A DNA stretch of 64,000 bases, taken from the NCBI GenBank assembly GCA_012931725.1, contig CM022949.1, positions 65,062,582-65,126,581 on the forward strand, in the 5' to 3' direction. The position numbers were made by a program, and so were the translations under genes. The stretch is from Litsea cubeba (taxonomy: Eukaryota > Streptophyta > Magnoliopsida > Laurales > Lauraceae). Positions 1 through 9,830 of the stretch are shown piece by piece (position 1 is the stretch's first letter; every line of letters begins with the position of its first letter). The notes under the pieces were generated by a model. That model saw only the letters and a list, made by a program, of their open reading frames with translations. It was not told where the DNA came from and did no database searches.

Positions 1-202
1 AAAATATACATGCATGAACATCTTAGTAAAAAAAAATGCATTATCAATGATGAGCAAAAAAAAAAAAGAAACTTTCTCAAAAAAAGAAAAGGGAGAATGA
101 AAACAAAAAAAAAGAAAGAAAATAAACTTTCTGAAAAAAAAAGAGGGAAAGAAAACAAAAAAAAATAAAAACAAAAAAAAAGTGCTGGCCCACAGGCCAC
201 TT

Positions 203-242
203 GGTCGTACGGCCAGATCCGTACGGATCTGTCCGTACGGCC
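203..242. other. 40-bp imperfect palindrome in the Tat LTR
   Basis: The two 20-base halves match as inverted repeats at 18 of 20 positions, with the perfect core AGATCCGTACGGATCT at 215-230. CGTACGG occurs three times within it. The other LTR keeps it near 30464-30503; the Tat-2 copy near 42993 has lost about 14 bases between two CGTACGG copies. It lies inside intron 1 of the antisense gene and among A-rich DNA. Two CACGTG boxes follow at 301-306 and 323-328. Function unknown. Confidence 0.75.
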
Positions 243-426
243 CACACAAAAAAAAAGTGCAAAAAAAAAAAAGAGAAAGCACGAAAAAAAAGAGGGAAAA
301 CACGTGTAAAAAAAAGAGAAAACACGTGGAGAAAAAAAAAAGAAAAAAAGACTAGAAAGAAACAAAAAAAAAATAAAAGGACTTTTTATTTTTCCTACAA
401 TGGAGTTTTCTTGAAAAAGGGAACTT

Positions 427-567
427 ACTTGAAGCCATTTATGGAGAAGAAGAAGGAAAGTCTTGAAGATCTTGAAGAAGAAGAACTCTTGCTCTTGAAG
501 CCCTCTTGAGATTGTTGCAAAAGAAAGTAATAAGATCAAGAGATCCAACCTCCTCCTTGCTTTTATA
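427..567 (-). promoter_or_regulatory. Antisense promoter and first-exon copy in the Tat-1 5' LTR
   Basis: On the minus strand a TATAAAAG box (560-567) is followed about 120 bases later by an ATG (438-436) and ATGGCTTCAA directly before GTAAGT (donor at 428-427). This is the same arrangement as the promoter and exon 1 of the antisense gene in the 3' LTR. In the 5' LTR it points out of the element into flanking DNA, so a transcript could splice this exon onto neighbouring sequence. Promoter activity is inferred. Confidence 0.55.
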
Positions 568-1194
568 GAAGAAAGCAAACCAAAGAAGGAAAGAAGAAAG
601 AGGTAAGTGTTACTAATTGCAACCTTACCAAAAGAAAGAGATTAGAAAGATTCTTTCCCAAAAGAAAGATATCTAGAGGGATTTTCTCCCAAAAAGAAAT
701 CAATGAGAGATTTTCTCCCAAAAGATAGGATCAATGAAGGATTCTTTCCCAAAAGAAAGATATCTTGAGATATCCTATCCCAAAATAAAGGGAACATGAG
801 AGATTCTCTTCAAGTAAAGATATTCTTAGATATTCTCTATCCAAAGGAGATATTTTTGGATATTCTTTACAAAAATGACACCATATGAGATCTAAGCCGT
901 TTCAAAAGCTTAAGGTCCCATGGGTCAGCCCATATGAGCCAGGTTTGACCACCTAGGCACTAAAAAAAAAGAAAAAAAAAAGAAAAAAGAAAAAATAGTT
1001 TGGGCTTTTAGTCAAAGAAAAATCCCTCTTACCAAGAGCATACAAAAATGGTTTCATGCCTCTTTTGAGTTGATTGGACCATACAAAAAAGAGTTCCAAG
1101 CCCCATGAGCTTCCAAAAATCAAACCATCCAGCCTCATCTACCAAATTGAGCCAAAATCTTGAAATTGACATTCCACAAAAATCCAAACCAAAT

Positions 1195-1425
1195 CCTGGT
1201 CCCCTAACTTGCCACATACAGCCTGTTAGGTCACAAGACCAAAACCAAAAACCAAAACCTGATCCCCTAACTTGCCACATACAGCCTGTTAGGTCACAAG
1301 ATCAAAACCAGAATTGATCCCTCAACATTCTACATACAGCTTGTTGGGTCACACGGACAAAACAAAACCCGACCCCCTAACCTGCCACATACAGCCTGTT
1401 AGGTCACAAGGTCAAAACCCAGATC
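1195..1425 (+). repeat. Minisatellite in the Tat LTR, four units of about 60 bp
   Basis: Units centre on CACATACAGCCTGTTAGGTC and are spaced about 60 bases apart, starting near 1201, 1262, 1318 and 1373; the third is the most diverged. The same array occurs near 31455-31620, continuing at 39012, and inverted at 41800-42020. Copia-1 inserted into this array in the 3' LTR. No coding potential is apparent. Confidence 0.85.
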
Positions 1426-2690
1426 CACATCCCTATGTCATCTTCAAAACTTTGCCTCGAGATGGTACGCGATCCCTTTCACTACCATAAAATTCCCTCG
1501 GAAGCTTAAAAGGCTACAAATACCAAAAAGAAAGACTGCTCAAAGACTCTTGGTCCAGTCACAGGCTCTCCTTCAAAAATCTCTTCGAGGCACATCGACT
1601 ACAAAAGTTAAGCAACTCGTCGCTGTACCTCGAGGGGGCATTTGTTGACACCAAAAATGTCACTTTGCCTCTTCAAGATCCAAAGAGCTACATGAAGTAG
1701 CAACCTGCCATAAATAGGCAATGCTACTTCCAAAAAAATCAAATCTTGTCAGAATCAAACAAAAACTGCAAGATCCTTCAAGACAGCCAAAAGAGGAGTA
1801 CACAAGAAGTTTCGGGCCATTTCAAAATCATCTGGCCTAACTTCACTTCTCCGGCAGCTGAAAAGGAGCTCCCGGCGACGAAAACATCGGAGACACCAAA
1901 TCTTCGATCAGAGCCGATGGATGGTCTCAAAATACATCCAAAAGGCTCCACGTCAAGTTCCGAGTCAAACCGCCAATGTTTGACCCTACATCAACCCTCG
2001 AACAACTAAATCAAGCCTCTCGTCGGCGAGAACCACCGAGGCCATCACTCATCAAATAGAGCACATGGACGGCTTCAAAATGCTTACAAAGGGCTACACG
2101 TCAAATTTCAGGTCATTTCGACAACATTTGACCATACTTTGACGCTCGGAAGCCAAATCAGGCCTCTCGGCGACGAAGCTCCCCAGGACCATGGTTCCCA
2201 AGACAGAGCCTATAGATCATCTTAAAATGACTCCAATAGGTTCCCTGTCAAATTTCAAGTCAATCGAACATCGGTTGACCGCACATCAAACCGCGACATC
2301 TTCATCGTGACAAAAGCAAGTCTATTGGTGATAGGGCCCCAAACGGCTTCAAAACTCAAACAAAAGCCTATGGTTAGTCTTATTTATTGCTCAAGAGGCT
2401 TCACCTCAAATTTCAGGTCATTCCGACATCGTTTGACCCAGTTTCAGCTTCTGATGGAAAATCGGCAGCTCTGCGCGACAAAGTCTTCGGCTTTCTCGGA
2501 AAATTGGAAACTTTGCAAAATAAAATGCAAGGATTCTCATCAGATTTTCTATAGGGAAATCAGGCCAATAAATGATCAAAAATGTCAAGGAAAAATACAG
2601 AAGAAAAAAGAATCGAAAAACAGCAAAAAAAGGGTACAAAACGGGACAAAAGGGGGAAAACCCCCTAGGGACGCCAGCCCCTGCGACACT

Positions 2691-2720
2691 GGGCCAGGGT
2701 CGCCAGCGACCCTGGGGCCC
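2691..2720. other. GC-rich hairpin in the 5' LTR
   Basis: GGGCCAGGGTCGC (2691-2703) and GCGACCCTGGGGCCC (2706-2720) pair almost completely, with a two-base loop and a two-base bulge. It sits in a GC-rich island of about 75 bases that is absent from the 3' LTR near 40305, so it is either an insertion here or a deletion there between C-rich repeats. Confidence 0.7.
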
Positions 2721-3392
2721 GGGATCGCCCGGTGGGCCCCGGAAACCCCATTTTTCGCCCTTTTTTTTCGCGATTCGAAGCATCCGGCCTCTGATATTTT
2801 CCAAAATTCATACTTTTGAGACACCAAATCCTCTAACATCTGTCAAAAACACGGGTTAATCATCAAGAGTATCGAAATCAACATTGATCGCCAACTGGTC
2901 AACCAAAAAAAGTGAGCTTTCTACCCGACCGATCGAGAAATCGACAGGACAGATGGCACCGACCAGCTGTTGGCAACCAACACCTGAATTTAAATGGTCA
3001 TCCGATGTCGATCTACATGAAGATCCATCGATGATCATCGCCAGAAGAATCCCAAAAGACGCGGCACGGCCCGCAACTCTTCAACTGCTCGGCGACCACT
3101 TAATGTGATTAATTGACTAGCTTTATTACAGTCATTAATCCATTTCTTTGGACGGACCAATCAGAAGAAAGCATCCAGGAGTTACAAGTCAAGAGATTCA
3201 TGGCATTTAACCCATGAAACTCCTCCCATCATGGCAATTAAAGGCGATTAAATTCCCTCAATCTCCTCCAGCCAATCAGAAGCCAAGAAAAAGGAGTTAC
3301 AAAATAAAGAATTCAATCTTGTAACTCCTCCCTTTATGTAGCTTTATGACAATTAAGGCTCATAAAGCCTCCTAAATGGCTACCTAAAAGCT

Positions 3393-3400
3393 TATAAATA
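3393..3400 (+). promoter_or_regulatory. Sense TATA box of the Tat-1 LTR
   Basis: TATAAATA lies in a normal plant TATA context and is conserved as CTATAAATGG near 40957 in the 3' LTR. A start of transcription about 30 bases downstream (around 3425-3435) would leave roughly 800 bases of R-U5 before the primer site. Assignment is by motif and position only. Confidence 0.5.
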
Positions 3401-3884
3401 GGAGAGCTCTCTAAGAAGAAAAGAATCACAAACACATAGACAATAGACTGCAGAAAATCCAAAAACTCAGACAGAAGAAGGCATCAGAAATCTAAGAGAG
3501 AAAACTCTGCGGAAGTTCTACACCGACCACCGCTACAAGGTGACAAAAGTGCCTTGGAGGGTACCCCCCCCCCCCTCTAAATGGCTTAGACGTGGCTTTT
3601 CAGCCCGTCTACTCGGCTTTTTATTGGACATAGGACCTCCTTTTGGTTTTTGTCCTCTAAAAACCTGAGGTTATAGCCAAGCCAAGCGAATCAATAGCAT
3701 CCTCTGTTCTCATCTGCATGGATGATGGCGAAGTCCACATATGGCTTGCGACCGTCAGTCTGAACGAGTCCCCCACAATCTCCTGAGAAGTTAGATCCTC
3801 CTTTTCTTTCTTTTCATTGTATTTTATATTTTTTTAGAAGACAAAAATCACAACTCTTGTCTTTCATTATTGATAAGAATTGTA

Positions 3885-3965
3885 AATCGGCTATAAACGC
3901 CAAAATCGGCTATAAACGCCAAAAATCGGCTATAAACGCCAAAATCGGCTATAAATGCCAAAAAT
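3885..3965 (+). repeat. Tandem TATA-like array in the LTR (four 18-19 bp units)
   Basis: Four head-to-tail copies of ATCGGCTATAAACGCCAAA; the last has ATAAATGCC. The 3' LTR has only two copies (41478-41515), so copy number changed after insertion. A related array is at 25501-25740 in the internal spacer. Each unit has a CTATAAA core flanked by GGC and GCC arms. Confidence 0.9.
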
Positions 3966-4229
3966 ATCGCCTTTCACGTTAAATCAAGAAAATGTCTCTT
4001 TTCTTAAATATATGTGCAATGGAATTGAAAGAAGTTGATTTCCTTTTTACTTGCGAAGGTTGATCTCTGGATCACCACTTGTAATTCCAAGTAAAATAGA
4101 AAATCTGGCACACCCACAAAAAAAATGTTGATGCACGCCCTTGCCCCCCGGTTACGAAAGGGTCGGACCCAACGGACTCCCACGTCCGCCGACCTCGGTA
4201 GGACCAGGCAGGTGCACGGTCCATCAAGC

Positions 4230-4247
4230 TGGCACACCCGGTGGGAC
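4230..4247 (+). other. Putative primer-binding site of Tat-1
   Basis: TGGCACACCCGGTGGGAC starts three bases after the LTR end. It begins with TGG, complementary to the CCA end of a tRNA, and sits where plant Ty3/gypsy elements have their primer site. I cannot name the tRNA with confidence. Confidence 0.6.
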
Positions 4248-4463
4248 CCGTTCATTTGAGAACACGATGCTAGAAATGAAATATTTGCATATCATATCTT
4301 TTGCTCTATGCTTATATTTCTTTTCTCGATTCCTTGGCTACTTTCTAATTGGTGGCCTATGTTGGATTCCGCATCTAAAAAAAATGAGATGAGATTTTTT
4401 GGAAATTTCTAATTCTTTGAATTTATTTCCACTCTTTCTCTTTTCAAAAAACAAAAAAAAAAA

Positions 4464-4935
4464 AGATTTTCTCATTTTGGATTCAAAATTGAGAAACCTT
4501 GATCCTTTCCTATCGTTCATCGCGCTTGCAGAAATGTTGAGCCTGTTCGACTAAGGTTTTGGGCCATCGTTTCTCTTCGATGAGTTCATTAAAGATCTAA
4601 AAATAAAAAAAAGTTAGATTTCTCAGTTTGGATTCAAAATTAAGAAACCTTGATCCTTTCCTATCGTTCATCGCGCTTGCAGAAATGTTGAGCTTGTTCG
4701 ACTAAGGTTTTGGGCCATCGTTTCTCTTCGATGAGTTCATTAAAGATCTAAAAAATATATATATAAAAAAATAAAAAATAAAAAAACAAAAAAAATTAGA
4801 TTTCTCAGTTTGAATTCAAATTGAGAAACCTTGATCCTGTCCTATCGTTCATCGTGCTTACAGAAATGTTGAGCCTGTTCGAATAAGGTTTTGGGTCACC
4901 GTTTCTCTTCGATGAGTTTATTATAAATCAAAAAA
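4464..4935 (+). repeat. Three leader repeats of about 160 bp
   Basis: Units start near 4464, 4615 and 4796. Each contains GAGAAACCTTGATCC, a TATCGTTCATCG segment, AGAAATGTTGAGC and CGTTTCTCTTCGATGAGTT, and ends in an A-rich run of variable length. Units 1 and 2 are nearly identical; unit 3 is more diverged. Confidence 0.9.
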
Positions 4936-5027
4936 ATAAAAAAATATATAAAAAAAAAACAAAAAAAGACATAGACCGCTAAGGTTAAACTAAATGTGTT
5001 CTTTGATCATGGTTGATTCAAGAAAAC

Positions 5028-5175
5028 CCTTGTCCAGAGTGTGGAGACAGCTTGATTGTTCTAGGCAAGGGTCCTCCAAATGGGTTCATTAAATAATCCT
5101 ACCCTTACCTGGGGGCAATTCTATCAATCGAGATTTCATAAGACCGGGTTAGGAGGCCTATGTGTACTCTCTCGT
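5028..5175 (+). other. Leader block with hairpin, shared with the Athila leader
   Basis: CCTTGTCCAGA (5028-5038) can pair with TCTAGGCAAGG (5060-5070), one mismatch in 11. Downstream come GGGTCCTCCAAATGGGTTC and CCTACCCTTACCTGGGGG. The segment aligns with 55192-55335 in the Athila leader at roughly three quarters identity by eye, in the same order and orientation. There the stem is fully paired. A role in genome packaging, dimerisation or translation is possible but only inferred. Confidence 0.75.
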
Positions 5176-5326
5176 CTTTTAAATAACTTTTTTTTCAAAA
5201 ATAAAATTTTTAAAAATAAAAATTTTAAAATAAAAAATAAAAAAAAATTTCAAAAAAAAAATCTTAAAAAAAAAATAAATAAATAAAAAGATTTTTTTTA
5301 AAAAAAATCTTCAAATAAAAAAAACT

Positions 5327-5602
5327 TCCGTCATTTTGGGTTTAGATTGGAGAAATCTTGGTCTTCTCCCTTCTGAGCACTGGCGCTCGCGGAAATCGCT
5401 GAGCCCGTGTTCAGATTGGAGTGCCTTTTGCTCTCTTTGATGAACCCGATATTGGCCTTTAAAAAAAATCGTCATTTTCAGATTCAGATCCGAGAAATTA
5501 TGGTTCATTTCTTTCTGAGCACTGGCGCTCGCGGAAATCGCTGAGCCCGTGTTCAGATCGGAATACCATCTGCTCTCTTTGATGAATCCAATCTTGACCT
5601 TT
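5327..5602 (+). repeat. Two leader repeats of about 140 bp
   Basis: Units start near 5327 and 5469. Both contain CTGAGCACTGGCGCTCGCGG and AAATCGCTGAGCCCGTGTTC and end with CTCTTTGATGAA. They loosely resemble the 4464-4935 family in layout (GAGAAA start, CTCTTYGATGA end), so the two families may share an origin. Confidence 0.85.
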
Positions 5603-5949
5603 CAAAACAGAGAATCTCATCTCATGGATGCGATCTCAAAACATTTGTGTCTAGCAGTACTAGTACGCCCTTTCAATGTCTACTGTATTGCTACCGGCAC
5701 ATTTGTAACTCCAACTTTATATTCTTCTTCCTTGAGCAAGCTCTGCTTCTCGATAAGTCGAATTTAAGTTCACAATTGCTTCTAGCAATCACTGGGATGC
5801 TCATTCTGGGCTTACCATACCTGCGATCAGAACAATTGTACCCTCTATGGCGTTTTGCTTTCTTCATATTGCTTGAGTCATCTTCCTCGAGCAATTTGAA
5901 AAGACAAAACCATAGAACTTCCCATTTATGACCATTATATTCTTGTGAT

Positions 5950-5975
5950 TACTAATGGATGTGGTCTTGTTTCAG
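5950..5975 (+). promoter_or_regulatory. Possible branch point and 3' splice site before the gag ORF
   Basis: TACTAAT (5950-5956) matches the branch-point consensus and CTTGTTTCAG ends at 5975, 19 bases later and 20 bases before the first ATG of the long frame (5996). This suggests a leader intron. I found no convincing matching donor downstream of the sense TATA box. Confidence 0.4.
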
Positions 5976-5995
5976 AAACTTTTCGAAAACTAACA

Positions 5996-8900
5996 ATGGC
6001 AGCTTCACTTACCATTACTTTCGATGAGAGCAAGCACCAACTCATGCTTCAACAGAAGCAAACTACGCGCACCTACAAGCGCCCCATCAGCTGCCGAAGC
6101 GTCAACTCCCTCGGCAACTCTCTGAGCTCCGGGTCGACCTTGACTCCCCGGACTATCATTTTTGGGACGCTGGGACCATTCCCACTTCCCGAGGAACAAG
6201 CTGCTCCTTCCAAGAAGTAGAAACTCGCCTCTCAACGTGTCACTATCGTGACACCAAAGGCGAGCACAAGAAGGCCCGAAGCCCGTGGCAGCCCCACGAA
6301 GCCTCGACCATCAAACGACCAGGTCTATCCCAAGACTTGGTCCCCAAGACCTTCACCAAAATAGAGAAGGTCCCAAACATCTACCAAGCCAGCATTCCTG
6401 GCCCCACTCAAGGAGAACCAGTTCTACCCTCTTACTTACATGAAAGAGGAGAGACCCATCTCCAACCTGACTCCCAAGTCAAACAAGCATGAGCCGGCTT
6501 GTTCCTACAAGCCCAAAATCAAGTCATGCATCACAAGGCCTCTGCAAGCACCTGCTAAGGCCTACAAACCTGTAGTTCGACCCTTCATCTCTACAGGGGC
6601 CGAACTCCAAAAATTCAAAGCTTCGCTGCAACAGGTGAAGGACAGGGTTCGCATCCTGTCCTTGCCCAGCTACAAAGAAGACAGGCTCGGCTGCTGCACC
6701 CGAGGGAGCACATCCTTCGTTGTCAAAGCCCAACCAGAGCTGACCGAAGCTCAAATTGCTCGTCGCATACACCGCCGCGCGTCGTATAGGTAAAAGAGAC
6801 TAGAGAAGCAAAGGACTCAGCCTCCTACACTTCAAGTCTCTCCCAAATGGGTTAAAAAAGAAAGACCCAACCAAATTGCTGCCGTCCATATGGTTGGAAA
6901 AACCAGAAGGCGCCAAAAGTCAGCAACAAAAATCCATGTCTGACGTCCAAAGACCCGCAGCGTCTCCAGGACAAGAAGACATTCGGAAGAATCCCCTGCT
7001 CCTTCAAGCAAAGGACGGCAGAGTGATCCTTCATCAAGCTTTTCTTCAAAAAGAATGAGCCCCAGCTCAGTCACCTTGACAGTTTCTTTATTCGAATCAC
7101 GAAGGATGAACGTCTTGGCTACAAATTCTGAGCCACCACCCCGCAATCCACCTCAAGATGATGCGATCACCCGCATCCAGCAGTTTGAACAAGGCCAACA
7201 GAGGATTGAAACTCTGATGGAAAACCTTCTCCTCGCCTTTCAAAATCAAGCGAACAATGAACCTCCTCCGAATCATCAAGACGATGAGGTAAATGGAGAA
7301 GAAAATGAGTCACGCGCCCTTACCAAAAAGGATGTAGACAGTATCCCCACCAAAGCAAAAGAAGAGGATATACTCAAAGAGCATGGGATCAAGCGACCAT
7401 ATCCCTTATGGATGGACTCGGTCCCGTTCCCCACCAAATTCAAGCATCCTACTCTCCAAACATATACGGGGAAAGGATCAGCCAGGTAGCATGTCATCCA
7501 CTTCAAGATCCTGACGGGAGCTATCGCGGATCAAGATGCACTCAAGATCCGCCTCTTTGCAACTACCCTAAAAGGTACGGCCTTCGATTGGTACTCCACT
7601 CTACCGGAGGACTCGATCCAAAATTGGGCCATGCTAGAGACACGCTTCCTGACTCACTTCAAAGGTGAAGATCATCTCGCTACTATGGCTCAGCTGTGCA
7701 GCCTAAAATAGGGGGAGAATGAATCAGCATATGACTTCATTCATAAGTGGAAAGCAATGGCGTACAAATGCTCTGATGTACTGCCACAAGCGTCGCTAGT
7801 CGACATCTGCCGAAACAACATGAGAGCCAGAATCCGCTCCATGATCATCGGCAACAAATCAAAAAACTTGGGAGAACTCCTAGAAGCTTCCATGGAAGCT
7901 GAAATGGTGATTAAAGACCTCAACAGTCAGAAATCATCAAGAAAAGAGCCAACCGCCATTGCAACCTCTAAACCAAAGAAAAAAGAGGTCCTCAATGTGT
8001 TGACCAAGTCAGCTCCTCAGCCACCAAAGAAAGCTGAAAACAAAGCTACTGGTAACAGACCTGAACTCTCAGATGCCTTTAAAGAACGAGTAGAGAAGAA
8101 ATACCCGTTTGATGAAGATGTTGATGAATTCTTTGGGGCTCTTGTGGCAAACGGCAAGCTCACCTTGCCTGAACCAAAAAGACCGGGTGATGTTGGCAAA
8201 ACCAACGATCCTCGGTACTGTCCATACCACCAGATGATCTCGCATCCTCTTAATCAATGCTTCATTGTGAGGGACAAAATAAACGACATGTGGAAAAACG
8301 GAGTCATCACCTTTGACAAAAACTATGGGTCTGCCTCCGTCAACATGGTGACATGTGGACAAACATCAAAATCACCGAAGAAGAAGATCACTACTTCCTT
8401 CAAGGTGATAAATACAATCCAAGCTTCCGAAGAACTGGTTCCTTACCAGACACCAGACGGACAACCCATATGGGTACATCCCGATCTCCTGGAAGATAAA
8501 AATTGGGAGGTCGCGAAAACAAAGCCTACAGCTCAGCAGCGAAGGCAGGCTAGGAAACTTCTCCTCAAGCTCAAAAGGCAAGAGAAGACCCAGCCAAAAC
8601 AAGAAGTCAAAGAAAAGGCAGAGGCTTCCTATACCACTTCACTAGAGGCAACAAAAACATCCCTTCCAGAGACTTCAAAGGGGGTAAGAAAATCCACTCT
8701 TAGTGATTTCATGCCACCTCAATTCAAAGAAGCCATGCAGGAGGCATCATACTCTTGTAATTCGGTAGTTGGATTCTCCATTGATGGATACGAGTCCAGC
8801 GACACCGATGATGGATTCGAATCCAACTACACAGACGAGTGGGAGGAGTCCCTTGAAACAGGAGAATACCTCTCCGATGAAGAATGGGTTCCTGAGACTC

Positions 8901-9830
8901 ATCTTATGCCAGTAATCTAGTATAACCCTCTACGGCCACAAGGATCCTGGTCTGATGATGAAGAAGACCAAGAGGCTGTACGAGAAAATGCTGCTCACCC
9001 AACACCTCTCATTACTCCAGTGGAAATCAACCATGTTGAGCCACAAAGAGTTGATGAAGAAGAAGATTTGGCTCCCATGCCTGATCTTGAAGAATATGCA
9101 AGGATCTTGCAGCGTCTCGCTCTAGAACAAGAGCAAGACCACGTCAACGAGCCTCCTCGCAATCCAGAGCCTGAAGTCCCTGAAGACCATCAGGTACATC
9201 CTCCCTTAACTCCTGAAAATGGAGAAAATTACTGGATAGACGATCCTCTTACATCCGAGGATGAGTCTGACTCCGATCAGGCAACGTCTCCCGTCAGAGC
9301 TTCCTGTAATGTGATAATTTGAGATTATAGCCCTTCCGTAGCATCATCTGATGAGAGCACTTACACTCCGGCGACGCCTAGCAATGTATCTTCTGGAGCC
9401 ACCTTGTCTCACGTGACTTTCATTGAGATGACACCCTCTCAGGTTTTTTCTCCTGAGACTGTGACTTCAAAGTTCACACCCTTCCTGACTGAAGAATTCC
9501 CAACTATTGATGCTTGGGACGATGAATTAGTCAACGAAGAAGAAACGTTGCTGGATGCTGTTCAGGACTTGTTCCCGGAAAATGCCCCGTGCAACACAAT
9601 CACTGAGGATGGCAACTCCGCTGCTGATACATCCTCAGCAAATGAAAAACGACAGCCTCTTGATCCTGAAGACAATCTTCCAAACGAAAACCCTTCTCAA
9701 GAAGCTCTCGAAGTTGGTAGAGGCACCCGCTCTTGCCGGGACTACCACAAAAATTACAACCAATCTTCCTTTTACAGATGTGAATCCTTCGGGAAAAGAT
9801 GTTGTAAGCCTTTGGCAACAATGATGAACA
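5996..9830 (+). pseudogene. gag: Tat-1 gag with N-terminal extension, broken by in-frame stops
   Basis: One reading frame runs from ATG 5996 to about 9830 with eight stops (6218 TAG, 6362 TAG, 6791 TAA, 6941 TGA, 7487 TAG, 7709 TAG, 8918 TAG, 9320 TGA) and no frameshift. The first kilobase is a basic, Pro/Ser-rich extension; the Gag core follows (about 7100-8360). Core motifs include GTAFDWYSTLPEDSI and the knuckle-like CPYHQMISHPLNQC near 8217-8260, a form typical of Tat/Ogre Gag. The tail is acidic. Gag would form the virus-like particle. The 8918 stop could be near a natural gag end; the others cut through conserved segments. I chose 5996 because the frame is open from there and follows a splice-acceptor-like motif. 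Confidence 0.8.

Larger units (their letters stand above)
1..4226 (+). repeat. 5' LTR of Tat-1 (5' tip outside window)
   Basis: Aligns along its length with 30257-31624 plus 39012-41783, the 3' LTR split by Copia-1. It ends in CCATCA at 4226, three bases before the putative primer site. At more than 4.2 kb it is long, as in Ogre/Tat elements. It holds A-rich tracts (1-400), a GTACGG palindrome, an antisense promoter, a minisatellite, a GC hairpin, a sense TATA box and a TATA-like array, listed separately. The two LTRs differ by many substitutions and several indels: about 75 GC-rich bases near 2665-2740 are missing from the 3' copy, and about 25 bases after the C run near 3560 are missing here. 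Tat-1 is therefore older than the elements inside it. Lysine- or phenylalanine-rich ORFs in this stretch are low-complexity artefacts. Confidence 0.88.
4248..5995 (+). other. Tat-1 5' leader, repeat-rich, non-coding
   Basis: This 1.75-kb stretch between primer site and first ATG holds two tandem-repeat families (4464-4935 and 5327-5602), a leader block shared with Athila (5028-5175), A/T homopolymer runs and a possible splice acceptor (5974-5975). Short ORFs here are interrupted and show no family resemblance. Long repeat-bearing leaders are common in Tat elements. Confidence 0.7.

Noticed and set aside
77..509. Phe/Lys-rich ORFs on both strands (also 30228-30929 and 42795-43430)
   Set aside because: They arise from A-rich and T-rich homopolymer tracts of the LTR; frames differ between LTR copies.
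601..608. Plus-strand AGGTAAGT in the Tat LTR as a sense splice donor
   Set aside because: It lies far upstream of the sense TATA box at 3393, and I could not assign an exon.
2307..2859. Overlapping ORFs on both strands of the Tat LTR (for example 170 and 128 codons)
   Set aside because: The 3' LTR copy at 40030-40686 has different frames and indels, with no family resemblance.
3564..3577. C homopolymer at 3564-3577 (also near 41130, 32715, 45170)
   Set aside because: Simple runs whose length differs between copies; likely slippage or sequencing uncertainty.
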